A stretch of DNA of 22,064 nucleotides from the NCBI GenBank assembly GCA_030149405.1, contig JASBRM010000025.1:1-22064 (forward strand), read 5' to 3'. The translations under genes and the position numbers were made by a program. The stretch is from Neptuniibacter sp. (GTDB lineage: Bacteria > Pseudomonadota > Gammaproteobacteria > Pseudomonadales > Balneatricaceae). The notes under the pieces were generated by a model that was given only the letters and a program-made list of their open reading frames with translations, ran no database searches and was not told the origin of the DNA. Shown piece by piece: positions 1 through 7,283 of this stretch (position 1 is its first letter; every line of letters begins with the position of its first letter).

Positions 1-1172
1 TCAACGCTGATCTTTTCCGTGATGAAGAGTTTGAACGCACTGCAGCGGATGCTTTCGTCATCGAGCGTCTGAACGATGTTCGTGATTGCATGAAGAGCCT
101 GCACCACCTGTGTACTTACGGTCACTTCCAGCTGGAAGAACACCTGATGAAAGTGCGTGAGATGCTGGCCTCTATCGGTGAAGCTCACAGCGCTTACAAC
201 TCAGTACTGGCTCTGCGCAAGGCCGGTATCAATGCACGTTTTGTTGACCTGACTGGCTGGCATATGGACCAGCCTCTGCCATTTGAAGAGATGATCCAGC
301 TGCAATTTGCGGATGTTGATATCGCGTCAGAGATGGTAATCGCAACGGGTTACACACACTGTGAAGAAGGTCTGATGAAAACCTTTGACCGTGGTTACAG
401 TGAAATGACGTTCAGTATGATCGCGACCGTAACAGGTGCTGACGAAGCTATCATCCATAAAGAATATCACCTGAGTTCAGCTGACCCGATGCTGGTAGGC
501 CCTGAGAATGTCGTAACTATTGGTTCTACTAACTACGATGTGGCCGATCAGCTGTCTAACCTGGGTATGGAAGCAATCCACCCTAAAGCGGCTAAAGGTC
601 TGCGCCGTAATGGTGTGAAGCTGCGTGTTAAAAACGCGTTTGAACCTGAGCACGAAGGTACTGTTATTTGCCAGAACTACCACAGTGAAACACCACGTGT
701 TGAGATTGTGGCAGGTCGTAAAGATGTATTTGGTATCGAGATCTTTGATCAGGAGATGCTGGGCGATGCGGAATACGATATCGAGATCTCGAAGCTTCTG
801 GCGCAGTTGAAACTGTACGTTATCAACAAAGATGCGGATGCCAACAGTATTACCTACTATGTTGGCGGCTCTCGCAAGATGGTGAATCGTGCAGCCCGCT
901 TGATGGAAGAGATGTACCCAGAAGGTCAGATCCGTCTGCACAACCTGGCCATCGTTTCTGCCATTGGTTCACACATGAAAGTGAAAGGTATTCTTGCACG
1001 TACAGTAACAGCACTGGCGGAAGCGGGTATCAACGTGATGGCTCTGCACCAGTCTATCCGTCAGGTTGAGATGCAGTGTGTCGTTTCTGAAGATGAGTAT
1101 GAAAAAGCGATCATTGCACTTCATGCTGCTCTGATCGAGAACGGCAATCAGGATGTGAATTCTGCCGCATAA
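1..1172 (+). CDS. ask_ect: aspartate kinase, ectoine-cluster type (C-terminal part, 5' end outside window)
   Basis: The reading frame is open from base 3, so the gene begins upstream of the window. Aspartate kinase phosphorylates L-aspartate in the first step toward aspartyl semialdehyde, the precursor of lysine, threonine, methionine and, in halophiles, ectoine. The visible part holds the end of the kinase domain (a stretch with IATGYTHCEEGLMKTF, then DRGYSEMTF) and, in its last 170 residues, two ACT-type regulatory domains (around FGIEIFDQEMLGD and LHNLAIVSAIGSHMK). The stretch from GWHMDQPLPFEEM onward looks like the Ask_Ect subclass that sits at the end of ectoine operons rather than LysC or ThrA. 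That subclass call is from memory of the family. ectABC upstream would fit but cannot be seen. A terminator follows within 20 bases, so this is the last gene of its transcript. Confidence 0.85.
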   Translation, partial: NADLFRDEEFERTAADAFVIERLNDVRDCMKSLHHLCTYGHFQLEEHLMKVREMLASIGEAHSAYNSVLALRKAGINARFVDLTGWHMDQPLPFEEMIQLQFADVDIASEMVIATGYTHCEEGLMKTFDRGYSEMTFSMIATVTGADEAIIHKEYHLSSADPMLVGPENVVTIGSTNYDVADQLSNLGMEAIHPKAAKGLRRNGVKLRVKNAFEPEHEGTVICQNYHSETPRVEIVAGRKDVFGIEIFDQEMLGDAEYDIEISKLLAQLKLYVINKDADANSITYYVGGSRKMVNRAARLMEEMYPEGQIRLHNLAIVSAIGSHMKVKGILARTVTALAEAGINVMALHQSIRQVEMQCVVSEDEYEKAIIALHAALIENGNQDVNSAA

Positions 1173-1186
1173 TTGTTGCTTGGTTA

Positions 1187-1218
1187 CAAAAAAGGCTCAC
1201 TTATGTGAGCCTTTTTTA
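1187..1218 (+). terminator. Rho-independent terminator of the aspartokinase transcript
   Basis: The hairpin AAGGCTCAC-TTAT-GTGAGCCTT is preceded by an A tract and followed by a T tract, about 15 bases after the aspartokinase stop. The A tract on the other side would let it work in both directions, so it may also end the yceI transcript coming from the right. Confidence 0.9.
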
Positions 1219-1252
1219 TTGCACAGATTCTGGGCCTAACGAGGTGGTTTTT

Positions 1253-1831
1253 TTACTTACGGATGCCTTCGATATCCAGTTCCAGATAGACCGTTTCTGC
1301 GGCAGGTCCCAGATTGTAAGTCATGCCAAAGTCTTTCGGTTTGATCGCAGTCGTGCCAGAAAAACCTGCTCTGTAGCCACCCCATGGGTCCATACCTTCA
1401 CCCACTTTCACCACATCGATAGAGATCTCTTTTGTGGTGCCGTACAAGGTCAACATGCCTTTCATAACACCACCGTTTTCATTGGGTGTGAATGATGTGC
1501 TTTTAAAAGAGGCTGTACCGAAATCATCCGTGTTCAGGTACTTTTCACCACGCAGGTGCTTGTCACGTTCCGCATGGTTAGAGTCAATTGAGCTGACATC
1601 AATTTCAACATTGACTGTTGCTGCAGCCGGGTTATCAGAATCGTAGCTGAAAGTGCCTTCAAATGTATTGAATCGGCCTTTTAACCAACTGGTGCCCAGG
1701 TGTCCGGTTTTGAACTCAATTGAGGCATGGGAGCCTTCTGTATCAATCACATAGTCGGCTGCGAATACTGGGCTAACGGCAAACAAAGAAGCCATTGCAC
1801 AGCCTTTAATAAATTTAGCCTTCATTCTCAT
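1253..1831 (-). CDS. yceI: YceI family periplasmic protein
   Basis: This is a 192-residue protein with a Sec signal peptide of about 24 residues ending in SPVFA before ADYVIDTEGSHASIEF. The mature part is the YceI fold, a lipocalin-like beta barrel that binds polyisoprenoid lipids such as ubiquinone precursors. Family hallmarks seen are the DTEGSHASIEFKTGHLG start, the SFKSTSFTP and GTTKEISIDV strands, and a C-terminal ELDIEG strand. It acts in the periplasm. Its start lies inside the end of the upstream cytochrome b561 gene (17-base overlap), the same order as the yceJ-yceI pair of enterics, so the two are very likely co-transcribed and coupled in translation. Confidence 0.92.
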   Translation of the reverse strand: MRMKAKFIKGCAMASLFAVSPVFAADYVIDTEGSHASIEFKTGHLGTSWLKGRFNTFEGTFSYDSDNPAAATVNVEIDVSSIDSNHAERDKHLRGEKYLNTDDFGTASFKSTSFTPNENGGVMKGMLTLYGTTKEISIDVVKVGEGMDPWGGYRAGFSGTTAIKPKDFGMTYNLGPAAETVYLELDIEGIRK

Positions 1832-2393
1832 CCTCTCTTATCGCTAACATGCGTGTGAGTGTTCGGTCTTTACCAATAAAGTGGTGTTTAAGCCCGGCTG
1901 CAGCATGCACAGCAGCCAGTGAAATCAGCAGGGTCGCAACGATAAAGTGAATCTCCCCGGCAATGTCCTCCTGATGCTCAAATGCAAAAGGCAGGGCGGG
2001 TATATCGACCCAGTTAAATACAGATATAGCAGAGCCATCCGCCGTGGAAATCAAAAAACCAGAGCAAAGGGTTATTGCAAGCAGTAGTAACAACAGGTGA
2101 TGGGCCATGGTTGCTGCGGTTTGAAGAAATCTGGGTTGTGGTAGTGGTTTGGGTGATTTATCAAACATCTTCCACAATAAACGAAAGACAAATAACAAAG
2201 CCACCAGAATACCCACACTCTTATGCCACATAGGCACTGTGCGGTACGCAGGATCGTAGTAGTCCAGAGACTCTATATACAGGCCTAGAGGGTACAAACC
2301 GATGATTGCAAAAGCCATCAGCCAATGCAGGATGACGGCAACCAGTCCATAGCTGTCATCAGAGTTAAAATATTTACGACTCACATCAATCAC
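1815..2393 (-). CDS. cytochrome b561 family inner-membrane protein
   Basis: This 192-residue protein has four hydrophobic segments and the conserved histidines of the bacterial b561 family: VAVILHWLMA in the first helix, MWHKSVG after the first loop, AHHLLLLLL in the third helix and AAVHAAAGLKHHF in the fourth. Such proteins bind two b haems and move electrons between quinol and a periplasmic acceptor. Here the natural partner is the overlapping YceI protein. The start is a GTG at 2393 with no good ribosome-binding site; no in-frame ATG lies close by, so the N-terminus is the least certain part. In E. coli the equivalent gene is yceJ. Confidence 0.88.
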   Translation of the reverse strand: MIDVSRKYFNSDDSYGLVAVILHWLMAFAIIGLYPLGLYIESLDYYDPAYRTVPMWHKSVGILVALLFVFRLLWKMFDKSPKPLPQPRFLQTAATMAHHLLLLLLAITLCSGFLISTADGSAISVFNWVDIPALPFAFEHQEDIAGEIHFIVATLLISLAAVHAAAGLKHHFIGKDRTLTRMLAIREDENEG

Positions 2394-2520
2394 TCAAATA
2401 ATTGAATGCTTAATAGATCATCTTTAGGCGCTAATTTCATCTGACTTTACCCAAATTTTCAGTGTTAACAGGTTTAGGCGGTAGGCGATAAGGAAAGGGT
2501 ATGTTTGGGTAATCTGAAGT

Positions 2521-2545
2521 TCAGACCGGCACTCAGCCGGTCTGA
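2521..2545. repeat. perfect 10-bp inverted repeat between two minus-strand genes
   Basis: TCAGACCGGC and GCCGGTCTGA flank a 5-base loop, 19 bases beyond the stop of the EAL-HDOD gene. The stem is long and GC-rich, but no T tract follows on either strand, so it is either a Rho-assisted end, an mRNA 3'-end protector or a palindromic protein site. The rest of the 2394-2563 gap holds a second, spaced inverted repeat (TACCCAAA 2448-2455, TTTGGGTA 2504-2511) and presumably the cytochrome gene promoter, which I could not place. Confidence 0.6.
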
Positions 2546-2563
2546 GAATGACTCTGACACACG

Positions 2564-3787
2564 TTACTGATAAGCCCCTTCCATCATCTGCATGGCTTCA
2601 TTGCTCCATCTTAAGGCCTCAGCATAAGAACTGGCGTATATCTCCCTGACTTCCACAGGTAGCTCGACAATTTGATGACCTACCATGTACAGGTTGACTG
2701 CATGTAACAGTTTTCCGGCTTTGCCTTCATAAGACGTTATGGCATCTTTAATCTCATCCGAAACAGGGAGGTGCGTCAGCAGGGTTCTTTGATCAATTTC
2801 AAGCAGCGCATCCAGCATCGAGAGAATGCCGCAAATGAAGGCCAGATCGTAATCTACTTCCTCTGTGCGATATGCCACAAACTCACACATTCTTGCGGTG
2901 ATAAGGATCTGCCTGATCAGTTCTGTTGGGCGATCGGCATTGCTGGAAAGGGCAAGCAGCGTTGCCCATTTATTAATTTCGTTCAGTCCCAGAGCGACCA
3001 CTGCCTGAGTCAGACTTTCAATCTGGTTCGGTAGGTTGTATTTAGCGGAATTAACAATTTTCAGCAGCTTAAAGGTCAGCTGTGGGTCTCTGGCCATAAT
3101 ATCTGCCAGAACATCCGGTGTTACATCATTATCCTGTAAGGCCGCCAGCAGGTGGATAACCACTGATTGGCTGGAAGAGAGCTTCTTACCTTCCACAATG
3201 GTGGGGTGAGCTAGGAAAGGACCCTGAAAAAGTTTGAAACCCATTTCGCTGAGTTCTTCAAACTGAGACTGATTCTCTAGGTTATCAGCTAGGCAGGTTA
3301 CCTTGTATCTGGAAAGGGCTTTGAGGATTTCTTTAATCTCTGAGTCTGAGCGTTTTGAGACATCAATACGTACGATATCAGCAATCTGCAGCAGTGCTTC
3401 AGAATCTTCGCTGTAAACAAAGTCGTCCAGCACTAACCTAAAACCCGCTTCCACATATGCTGTGACTTTATCCAGCATATCTTCTGAAAGGTTGTTATGG
3501 CGCAGGTTAACGACAAGGTTATGCCGCGACAAATTAGGCAGAGCACCACTACGAATAAAGTTTTCTGAAACATTCAGGAAAGCGGGTAGAGCTTTCAAAG
3601 CCCCTGAATGATAGATGCTGGTGAAGTTGGTAATAAACGCATTACATTCTTCCTGATCGCCTGTCAGGAATTTTTCAATACTGGTTTCTTGCTCAGACAT
3701 GTATAGCAATTCGTAAGCAACAACATTGAGATGCTTATCAAAAATCGGCTGGCGTGCCAGACCGAGAGTGTCATTATTATTTTCCAT
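2564..3787 (-). CDS. EAL-like plus HDOD domain signalling protein
   Basis: This 407-residue cytoplasmic protein has an N-terminal EAL-type phosphodiesterase fold (about residues 10-200) and a C-terminal HDOD domain (about 207-395). The EAL half is degenerate. The signature Glu-Ala-Leu is ELLYM at 25-29, the usual metal-site DDFG is DDFVY at 121-125, the Lys-Ile-Asp strand is VRIDVSK at 139-145, and the AEGVE-type loop is ADNLE at 167-171. It therefore probably does not hydrolyse cyclic di-GMP and may bind it or partners instead. This YuxH/CdgJ-like arrangement often affects motility or attachment in vibrios and relatives (family knowledge). The start at 3787 has an AGGAAG ribosome-binding site 9 bases upstream. 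It is divergent from the DUF3422 gene. Confidence 0.88.
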   Translation of the reverse strand: MENNNDTLGLARQPIFDKHLNVVAYELLYMSEQETSIEKFLTGDQEECNAFITNFTSIYHSGALKALPAFLNVSENFIRSGALPNLSRHNLVVNLRHNNLSEDMLDKVTAYVEAGFRLVLDDFVYSEDSEALLQIADIVRIDVSKRSDSEIKEILKALSRYKVTCLADNLENQSQFEELSEMGFKLFQGPFLAHPTIVEGKKLSSSQSVVIHLLAALQDNDVTPDVLADIMARDPQLTFKLLKIVNSAKYNLPNQIESLTQAVVALGLNEINKWATLLALSSNADRPTELIRQILITARMCEFVAYRTEEVDYDLAFICGILSMLDALLEIDQRTLLTHLPVSDEIKDAITSYEGKAGKLLHAVNLYMVGHQIVELPVEVREIYASSYAEALRWSNEAMQMMEGAYQ

Positions 3788-3957
3788 TCTGGATATAACT
3801 TCCTGAAATCAGTTACTTTAAATCTAAGCACGTAACACAGAGAGTGCAATAATGGATGACTCGAAAACAGTCGGCAAGTCCGTTTTTACAGCTGGTAATA
3901 ATATCGGTCCGAGGGGTAGAATGCTACTTTAGTATACATTCCTCATTGGGCACCGGC

Positions 3958-5199
3958 ATGCGTAATCACGTATTGAGAAATGAAATCTCCCAGGAAGTTC
4001 ACGCAAGACCTTTTCAAAAGTTATATCCAGAAATTGGTGTTGTTCATATTGCAGCGACTTGTTCAAAAGAAGAGCAAGGGGAGCTGCATAAGTACTTAGC
4101 GCAGCTGACACGAAATGAAGGAATAGTACCTCCTGAAGACTTTACGAGGTTTTTTCATGCCGCTGGCGAGCGGACAGCCATTCGATATGAACCCCATAAT
4201 GAGTTTTACACCCTTACTCTTTATCAACTGGACTCACGTTCAACCCAGCGGTTAACCCCTTATTGGAAAAAACTGCCTGGCGATATGTTATGTGGAGTTG
4301 AAATCCTGTTTGAGGATCAGCAGGCAGGCATTCCTAATCCGAAAGAATATTTTGGTGACAGACAGATATCCGGTTCAGAAGTTATGGGCGGGGCAGGAAG
4401 GGTTTGGACAGACTTTTTCCCTGCTGGCGAGGATAATCTGGTGACGATACTGGTTCAAAATGTATCGCTCAAATCCTTTCAGGCTGGTCGTTTGATACAA
4501 CGCCTCTGTGAAATCGAGACCTATCGCCATACAGCCTTATTGGCCTTACCTGATGCCCAAAAAGTGATGCCATTGATCACTCAGATGGATCAGCAATTAG
4601 CGGATGTGACACATAGTATTGCCAGTAACAGCAACTCTCAGGAGCTTTTACAAGAGTTGATGCAGCTTGCCGCAAAAGTTGAGGAGCTCTCTGCCGATAC
4701 TGCAAACCGTTTTTCCGCGAGCGAAGCTTATTTTTCAGTGGTGGATAGCAGAATAACCGAATTGCGAGAAGATCGAATTGAAGGTCTGCAAACTTTATCG
4801 CAGTTTGTAGAACGACGGCTGTACCCAGCACGTAAAACCTGTCAATCAGCTAATGCTAGGATAGATCGCCTTTCTATTCGGATCGCTCGTGCGACAGAAT
4901 TGATCCGTTCTCAGGTTGATCTGTCGATTGAACAGCAAAATCAGCAACTGCTCACACGGTTAAATGATCGTTCCAGGCGCCAACTTCGGCTACAAGCCAA
5001 GCTGGAAAGCTTCACCATCATTGTAGTCACCTACTATGCGTTTGATCTCGTTGAGCGTTCGATCCGCAACACAGTACCTGCAGAAGAGTTGAGGGATGAC
5101 ATTCTCTTGTGGGTGAGCTTCTCAGTACCATTAATCGCAGGGGTGTTGTGGTGGTATGTAAGGCGCCTGCTGAAACATTATGGTGAAGATGACCTCTAA
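3958..5199 (+). CDS. DUF3422 family membrane-anchored protein
   Basis: I place the start at the ATG at 3958, giving 413 residues. An upstream in-frame ATG at 3856 would add 34 residues that do not look like the family. DUF3422 proteins begin with a segment ending in a conserved HARPF motif, here at residues 15-19, and end with two membrane helices, here at about 352-365 and 382-400. Between them lie a globular part and a long Glu/Gln/Arg-rich helical region (about residues 190-345) that is probably coiled coil. The expected topology is a large cytoplasmic domain held to the inner membrane by the C-terminal hairpin. Function is unknown for the family. The ribosome-binding site is weak. It is divergent from the EAL-HDOD gene and followed closely by the SRP RNA promoter. 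Confidence 0.85.
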   Translation: MRNHVLRNEISQEVHARPFQKLYPEIGVVHIAATCSKEEQGELHKYLAQLTRNEGIVPPEDFTRFFHAAGERTAIRYEPHNEFYTLTLYQLDSRSTQRLTPYWKKLPGDMLCGVEILFEDQQAGIPNPKEYFGDRQISGSEVMGGAGRVWTDFFPAGEDNLVTILVQNVSLKSFQAGRLIQRLCEIETYRHTALLALPDAQKVMPLITQMDQQLADVTHSIASNSNSQELLQELMQLAAKVEELSADTANRFSASEAYFSVVDSRITELREDRIEGLQTLSQFVERRLYPARKTCQSANARIDRLSIRIARATELIRSQVDLSIEQQNQQLLTRLNDRSRRQLRLQAKLESFTIIVVTYYAFDLVERSIRNTVPAEELRDDILLWVSFSVPLIAGVLWWYVRRLLKHYGEDDL

Positions 5200-5212
5200 G
5201 GTTGTAATCTGT

Positions 5213-5240
5213 TTGCATCTTCATACAGCACTGGTATACT
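5213..5240 (+). promoter_or_regulatory. sigma-70 promoter of the SRP RNA gene
   Basis: A -35 box TTGCAT (5213-5218) and a -10 box TATACT (5235-5240) are separated by 16 bases, with a TGG extended -10 just upstream of the latter. The discriminator that follows is GC-rich (GCGCGCC), typical of stable-RNA promoters under stringent control. Transcription would begin near 5247, giving a leader of about 47 bases before the mature RNA. Confidence 0.75.
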
Positions 5241-5265
5241 GCGCGCCTGCCTAGGACAGTGCTCC

Positions 5266-5293
5266 ATGGCATAGCTCGAAAGAGCGATGTTAT
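5266..5293 (+). other. 5'-leader hairpin of the SRP RNA precursor
   Basis: ATGGCATAGCTC and GAGCGATGTTAT pair through a GAAA tetraloop: 11 of 12 positions pair (two of them G-U), with one A-G mismatch. The hairpin ends exactly at the base before the mature SRP RNA, which suggests a processing signal or an element that prevents misfolding of the precursor. The pairing is seen directly; the role is inferred. Confidence 0.6.
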
Positions 5294-5406
5294 GGTGACT
5301 CTGCTGGTCCTTCCGCAATGATAAACCGTGAACCTGGTCAGGCCCGGAAGGGAGCAGCCACAGCGGTGGATTCATGTGCCGGAATGCGGCTGGTGGGGTC
5401 ACCCCC
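5294..5406 (+). ncRNA. ffs: 4.5S signal recognition particle RNA (bacterial small type)
   Basis: This is the short bacterial SRP RNA of about 110 bases, which binds Ffh and FtsY and directs co-translational insertion of membrane proteins. The outer ends pair (GGTGAC 5294-5299 with GTCACC 5398-5403). The apical hallmark is present: GGTCAGGCCCGGAAGG (5337-5352), containing the GGAA tetraloop, followed by the AGCAGCCA Ffh-binding side of the asymmetric loop. The stretch ending GTGCCGGAATGCGGCTGG matches the descending strand of the E. coli RNA. Apparent reading frames across 5027-5630 are shadows of this gene. The exact 3' end is uncertain by a few bases because no strong terminator follows. Confidence 0.95.
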
Positions 5407-5430
5407 AGATTCCCTCATCTGAAGCGTTAA

Positions 5431-5459
5431 AACACATCCCTATTGTGTTCTTACCTTTT
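5431..5459 (+). terminator. possible weak terminator after the SRP RNA
   Basis: AACACA (5431-5436) and TGTGTT (5444-5449) can form a six-pair stem followed by a pyrimidine-rich stretch ending in TTTT. It is short and AT-rich, so it is only a candidate for the end of the ffs transcript. A smaller alternative hairpin, CAGAT/ATCTG, lies between it and the RNA. Confidence 0.3.
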
Positions 5460-5480
5460 CCCGACGTTCTTTCTACGAGA

Positions 5481-5747
5481 TTAGTTAGTTTTAAGCTTGG
5501 TATTTACCAACCCTTTTCTAAGATTCTCTCTTTCTACGAGATCTGCCAGCCTTTTATGGCCTTTATCAACGCTATTCACAATACGGCTAAACTTTTTCTT
5601 TGCGTTATCTGTACTCTCCAAAGCCATTGATGCTTTAGCTACGAGTTGTTCAAGTTGGACGGATGAATTATCACGATCAAAGTATTTCTGACGATCATCA
5701 GAGCTTACTTTTTCTTGAACTAAATCAATTTCTGAGGTGCGTGACAT
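5481..5747 (-). CDS. small charged hypothetical protein, probably coiled coil
   Basis: This 88-residue protein starts at the ATG at 5747. A TTG one codon earlier is less likely because AGGGAG (5755-5760) sits at the right distance (7 bases) from the ATG. The sequence is highly charged and mostly helical in character (SVQLEQLVAKASMALEST, then NAKKKFSRIVNSVDKGHKRL), without signal peptide, membrane helix or cysteine. I do not recognise a family. It converges on the SRP RNA gene and diverges from the sigma factor gene, with about 310 bases between the two starts. A 14-bp direct repeat links its C-terminal coding region with the DNA just past its stop. Confidence 0.65.
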   Translation of the reverse strand: MSRTSEIDLVQEKVSSDDRQKYFDRDNSSVQLEQLVAKASMALESTDNAKKKFSRIVNSVDKGHKRLADLVERENLRKGLVNTKLKTN

Positions 5748-5849
5748 CAATCTGCTCCCTGCTTCAAGGCCTAAAAAGCGGAAATTCTTTTAACTGCACA
5801 GAATTAGCCCTATAGCACTTATAATTTATTAGGCATATCTAATATTAGA

Positions 5850-5870
5850 TGCAGTATTGCTGCACTGCAA
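5850..5870. promoter_or_regulatory. inverted TGCAGT/ACTGCA repeat upstream of the sigma factor gene
   Basis: TGCAGT (5850-5855) and ACTGCA (5864-5869) form a six-base inverted repeat with an 8-base spacer. Another ACTGCA lies at 5793-5798. The right half reads CACTGCAA, which is identical to part of the palindrome at 9290-9304. It lies in the 313-base gap (5748-6060) between the hypothetical gene and the sigma factor gene, about 190 bases before the latter. I could not assign a confident -35/-10 pair anywhere in this gap. Confidence 0.4.
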
Positions 5871-6060
5871 AAGACTTTGATGATCTAAATCAATTGAAGG
5901 GAACTCCTTTGGACATCTGAGTTTTATAAGTCCTCTTGTTAGCCAGGAAGCTAAGGTTTATGAATCCTATGATTGCGCTGTTTAGGTGAACTCTCAGGTA
6001 TATTTTTAAGATCTGATCAAGTCTGTGCTGCGTACCTAAATCAAACGGTTTAGGTGGCAT

Positions 6061-7272
6061 ATGGACGATTTAGATTTTGATAAACTTCAGATAAATCCTG
6101 CAATCAATAACATCTCTGAAGCGACGTCACTGGATATATACAGCCAGCAGCTGTCCCGGATTGATCTCTTAACGGCGGAAGAGGAGAGAGCCCTGGGTAA
6201 AAAAATTGGCATGGAAATGTCGGCAATTATCAAGGGGATTTGCAGCTCGGCCTATGGTCTGGATGAACTGGCAACCGTTATTGAAAAATACCTGCAGAAT
6301 TATCAAGGTAGTGATGGTTCTGCGACAAAGAGATGGAGCTATGATGTTGAGCCGGCGTATTTAGGAAATGTGGCGGCGACTCTGATTGATACACTTTCTG
6401 TGATGCATTTTTTACACGAGGACAGTGCTGAGAAAAGAGGCATTGAAAGTAACCTTATCTCGCTTTTACAAAGCTTATCTCTGGGCCGTCAACAACTCAT
6501 AGAAATTGCTGAGAAGATCATCGGTGATTATCCTCATTTAAGATCCCATCTGAACCGATACTACCATTACAGATCTGAGTTGATTGAGAAAAATCTGAGA
6601 TTGGTTTACAGCGTGGCGAGCCGCTTCAGAGTCAGGGGAATCCATTACGAAGACCTTATTCAGGAAGGCAACGTCGGCCTACTTAAAGCGGCTGACAGAT
6701 TCAATTTTGGCAAAGGTTTTCGGTTTTCAACTTATGGATATTGGTGTATCCAGAATGTATTGAAAACGGCGCTACAAAAAAAATATCACACTATTTCCCG
6801 CCCTAGTTATTTGCAAGAAAAGCTTAGTATTATCAAATCTACGAGGACTCGTTACCTAAATGAAAACGGTAAGCAGCCAGGAATTGACGAGCTCTCAAAG
6901 CTAACTGGAATTCCCGTCGCAACACTCGAGAAAATAGATTCATTTCCGGCACAACCGGTATCGTTGAACCAGACTATTGATAATGATGAGGGTTCAGGGA
7001 CTTTATCGCTGGAAGCACAATTATCCGATGAAAGCGTGTACACGGAGTCACTTACTGAGCAACAACTAAAGCGCAGGTTATTAGATAGAATCTGTCGCAG
7101 GCTTTCAGAACGAGAGTATCTGGTGTTAAAAATGCGTTTTGGTATTGATTGTCGAACTGAACATACACTGGAAGAAATTTCTCATCAGCTTAACGTCAGT
7201 GTCGAGCGCGTCAGGCAGTTACAGAAAAATGCCCTAAACAAACTCCAGAATAACGATGGTCCAATGATCTGA
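6061..7272 (+). CDS. divergent sigma-70 family RNA polymerase sigma factor
   Basis: This 403-residue protein has the layout of a primary-like (group 1/2) sigma factor but is clearly not RpoD or RpoS. Region 1.2 is at about 23-50 (SLDIYSQQLSRIDLLTAEEE). A non-conserved insert of roughly 115 residues follows. Region 2 is at 176-248, with NLRLVYSVASRF, YEDLIQEGNVGLLKA and the melting segment FRFSTYGYWCIQN, where the usual WWIRQ is changed. Region 3 is at about 255-335, and region 4 with its helix-turn-helix (TLEEISHQLNVSVERVRQ) is at 338-397. AGGTGG stands 6 bases before the ATG. It probably reads an alternative promoter class. It converges on the photolyase gene with only 11 bases between the stops, and no anti-sigma gene is adjacent. 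Confidence 0.88.
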   Translation: MDDLDFDKLQINPAINNISEATSLDIYSQQLSRIDLLTAEEERALGKKIGMEMSAIIKGICSSAYGLDELATVIEKYLQNYQGSDGSATKRWSYDVEPAYLGNVAATLIDTLSVMHFLHEDSAEKRGIESNLISLLQSLSLGRQQLIEIAEKIIGDYPHLRSHLNRYYHYRSELIEKNLRLVYSVASRFRVRGIHYEDLIQEGNVGLLKAADRFNFGKGFRFSTYGYWCIQNVLKTALQKKYHTISRPSYLQEKLSIIKSTRTRYLNENGKQPGIDELSKLTGIPVATLEKIDSFPAQPVSLNQTIDNDEGSGTLSLEAQLSDESVYTESLTEQQLKRRLLDRICRRLSEREYLVLKMRFGIDCRTEHTLEEISHQLNVSVERVRQLQKNALNKLQNNDGPMI

Positions 7273-7283
7273 TCTATTGGGCA

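Noticed and set aside
477..941. Long minus-strand frame inside the aspartokinase gene
   Set aside because: It lies opposite a clear conserved gene, has no ribosome-binding site and its product looks like a random antisense translation.
3856..3957. N-terminal extension of the DUF3422 protein from the upstream ATG
   Set aside because: The added residues do not resemble the family, whose members begin shortly before the HARPF motif.
5027..5630. Several frames of 60-100 codons on both strands around the SRP RNA
   Set aside because: They cover the ffs gene and its promoter, whose RNA signature is unmistakable; the products resemble nothing.
5877..5893. TTGAT ... ATCAA resembling an FNR/Anr box upstream of the sigma gene
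   Set aside because: The spacer is 7 bases, not the 4 required.
5901..5921. GGAACT ... TCTGA resembling a sigma-E promoter
   Set aside because: Only 10 bases separate the boxes; about 16 are needed.
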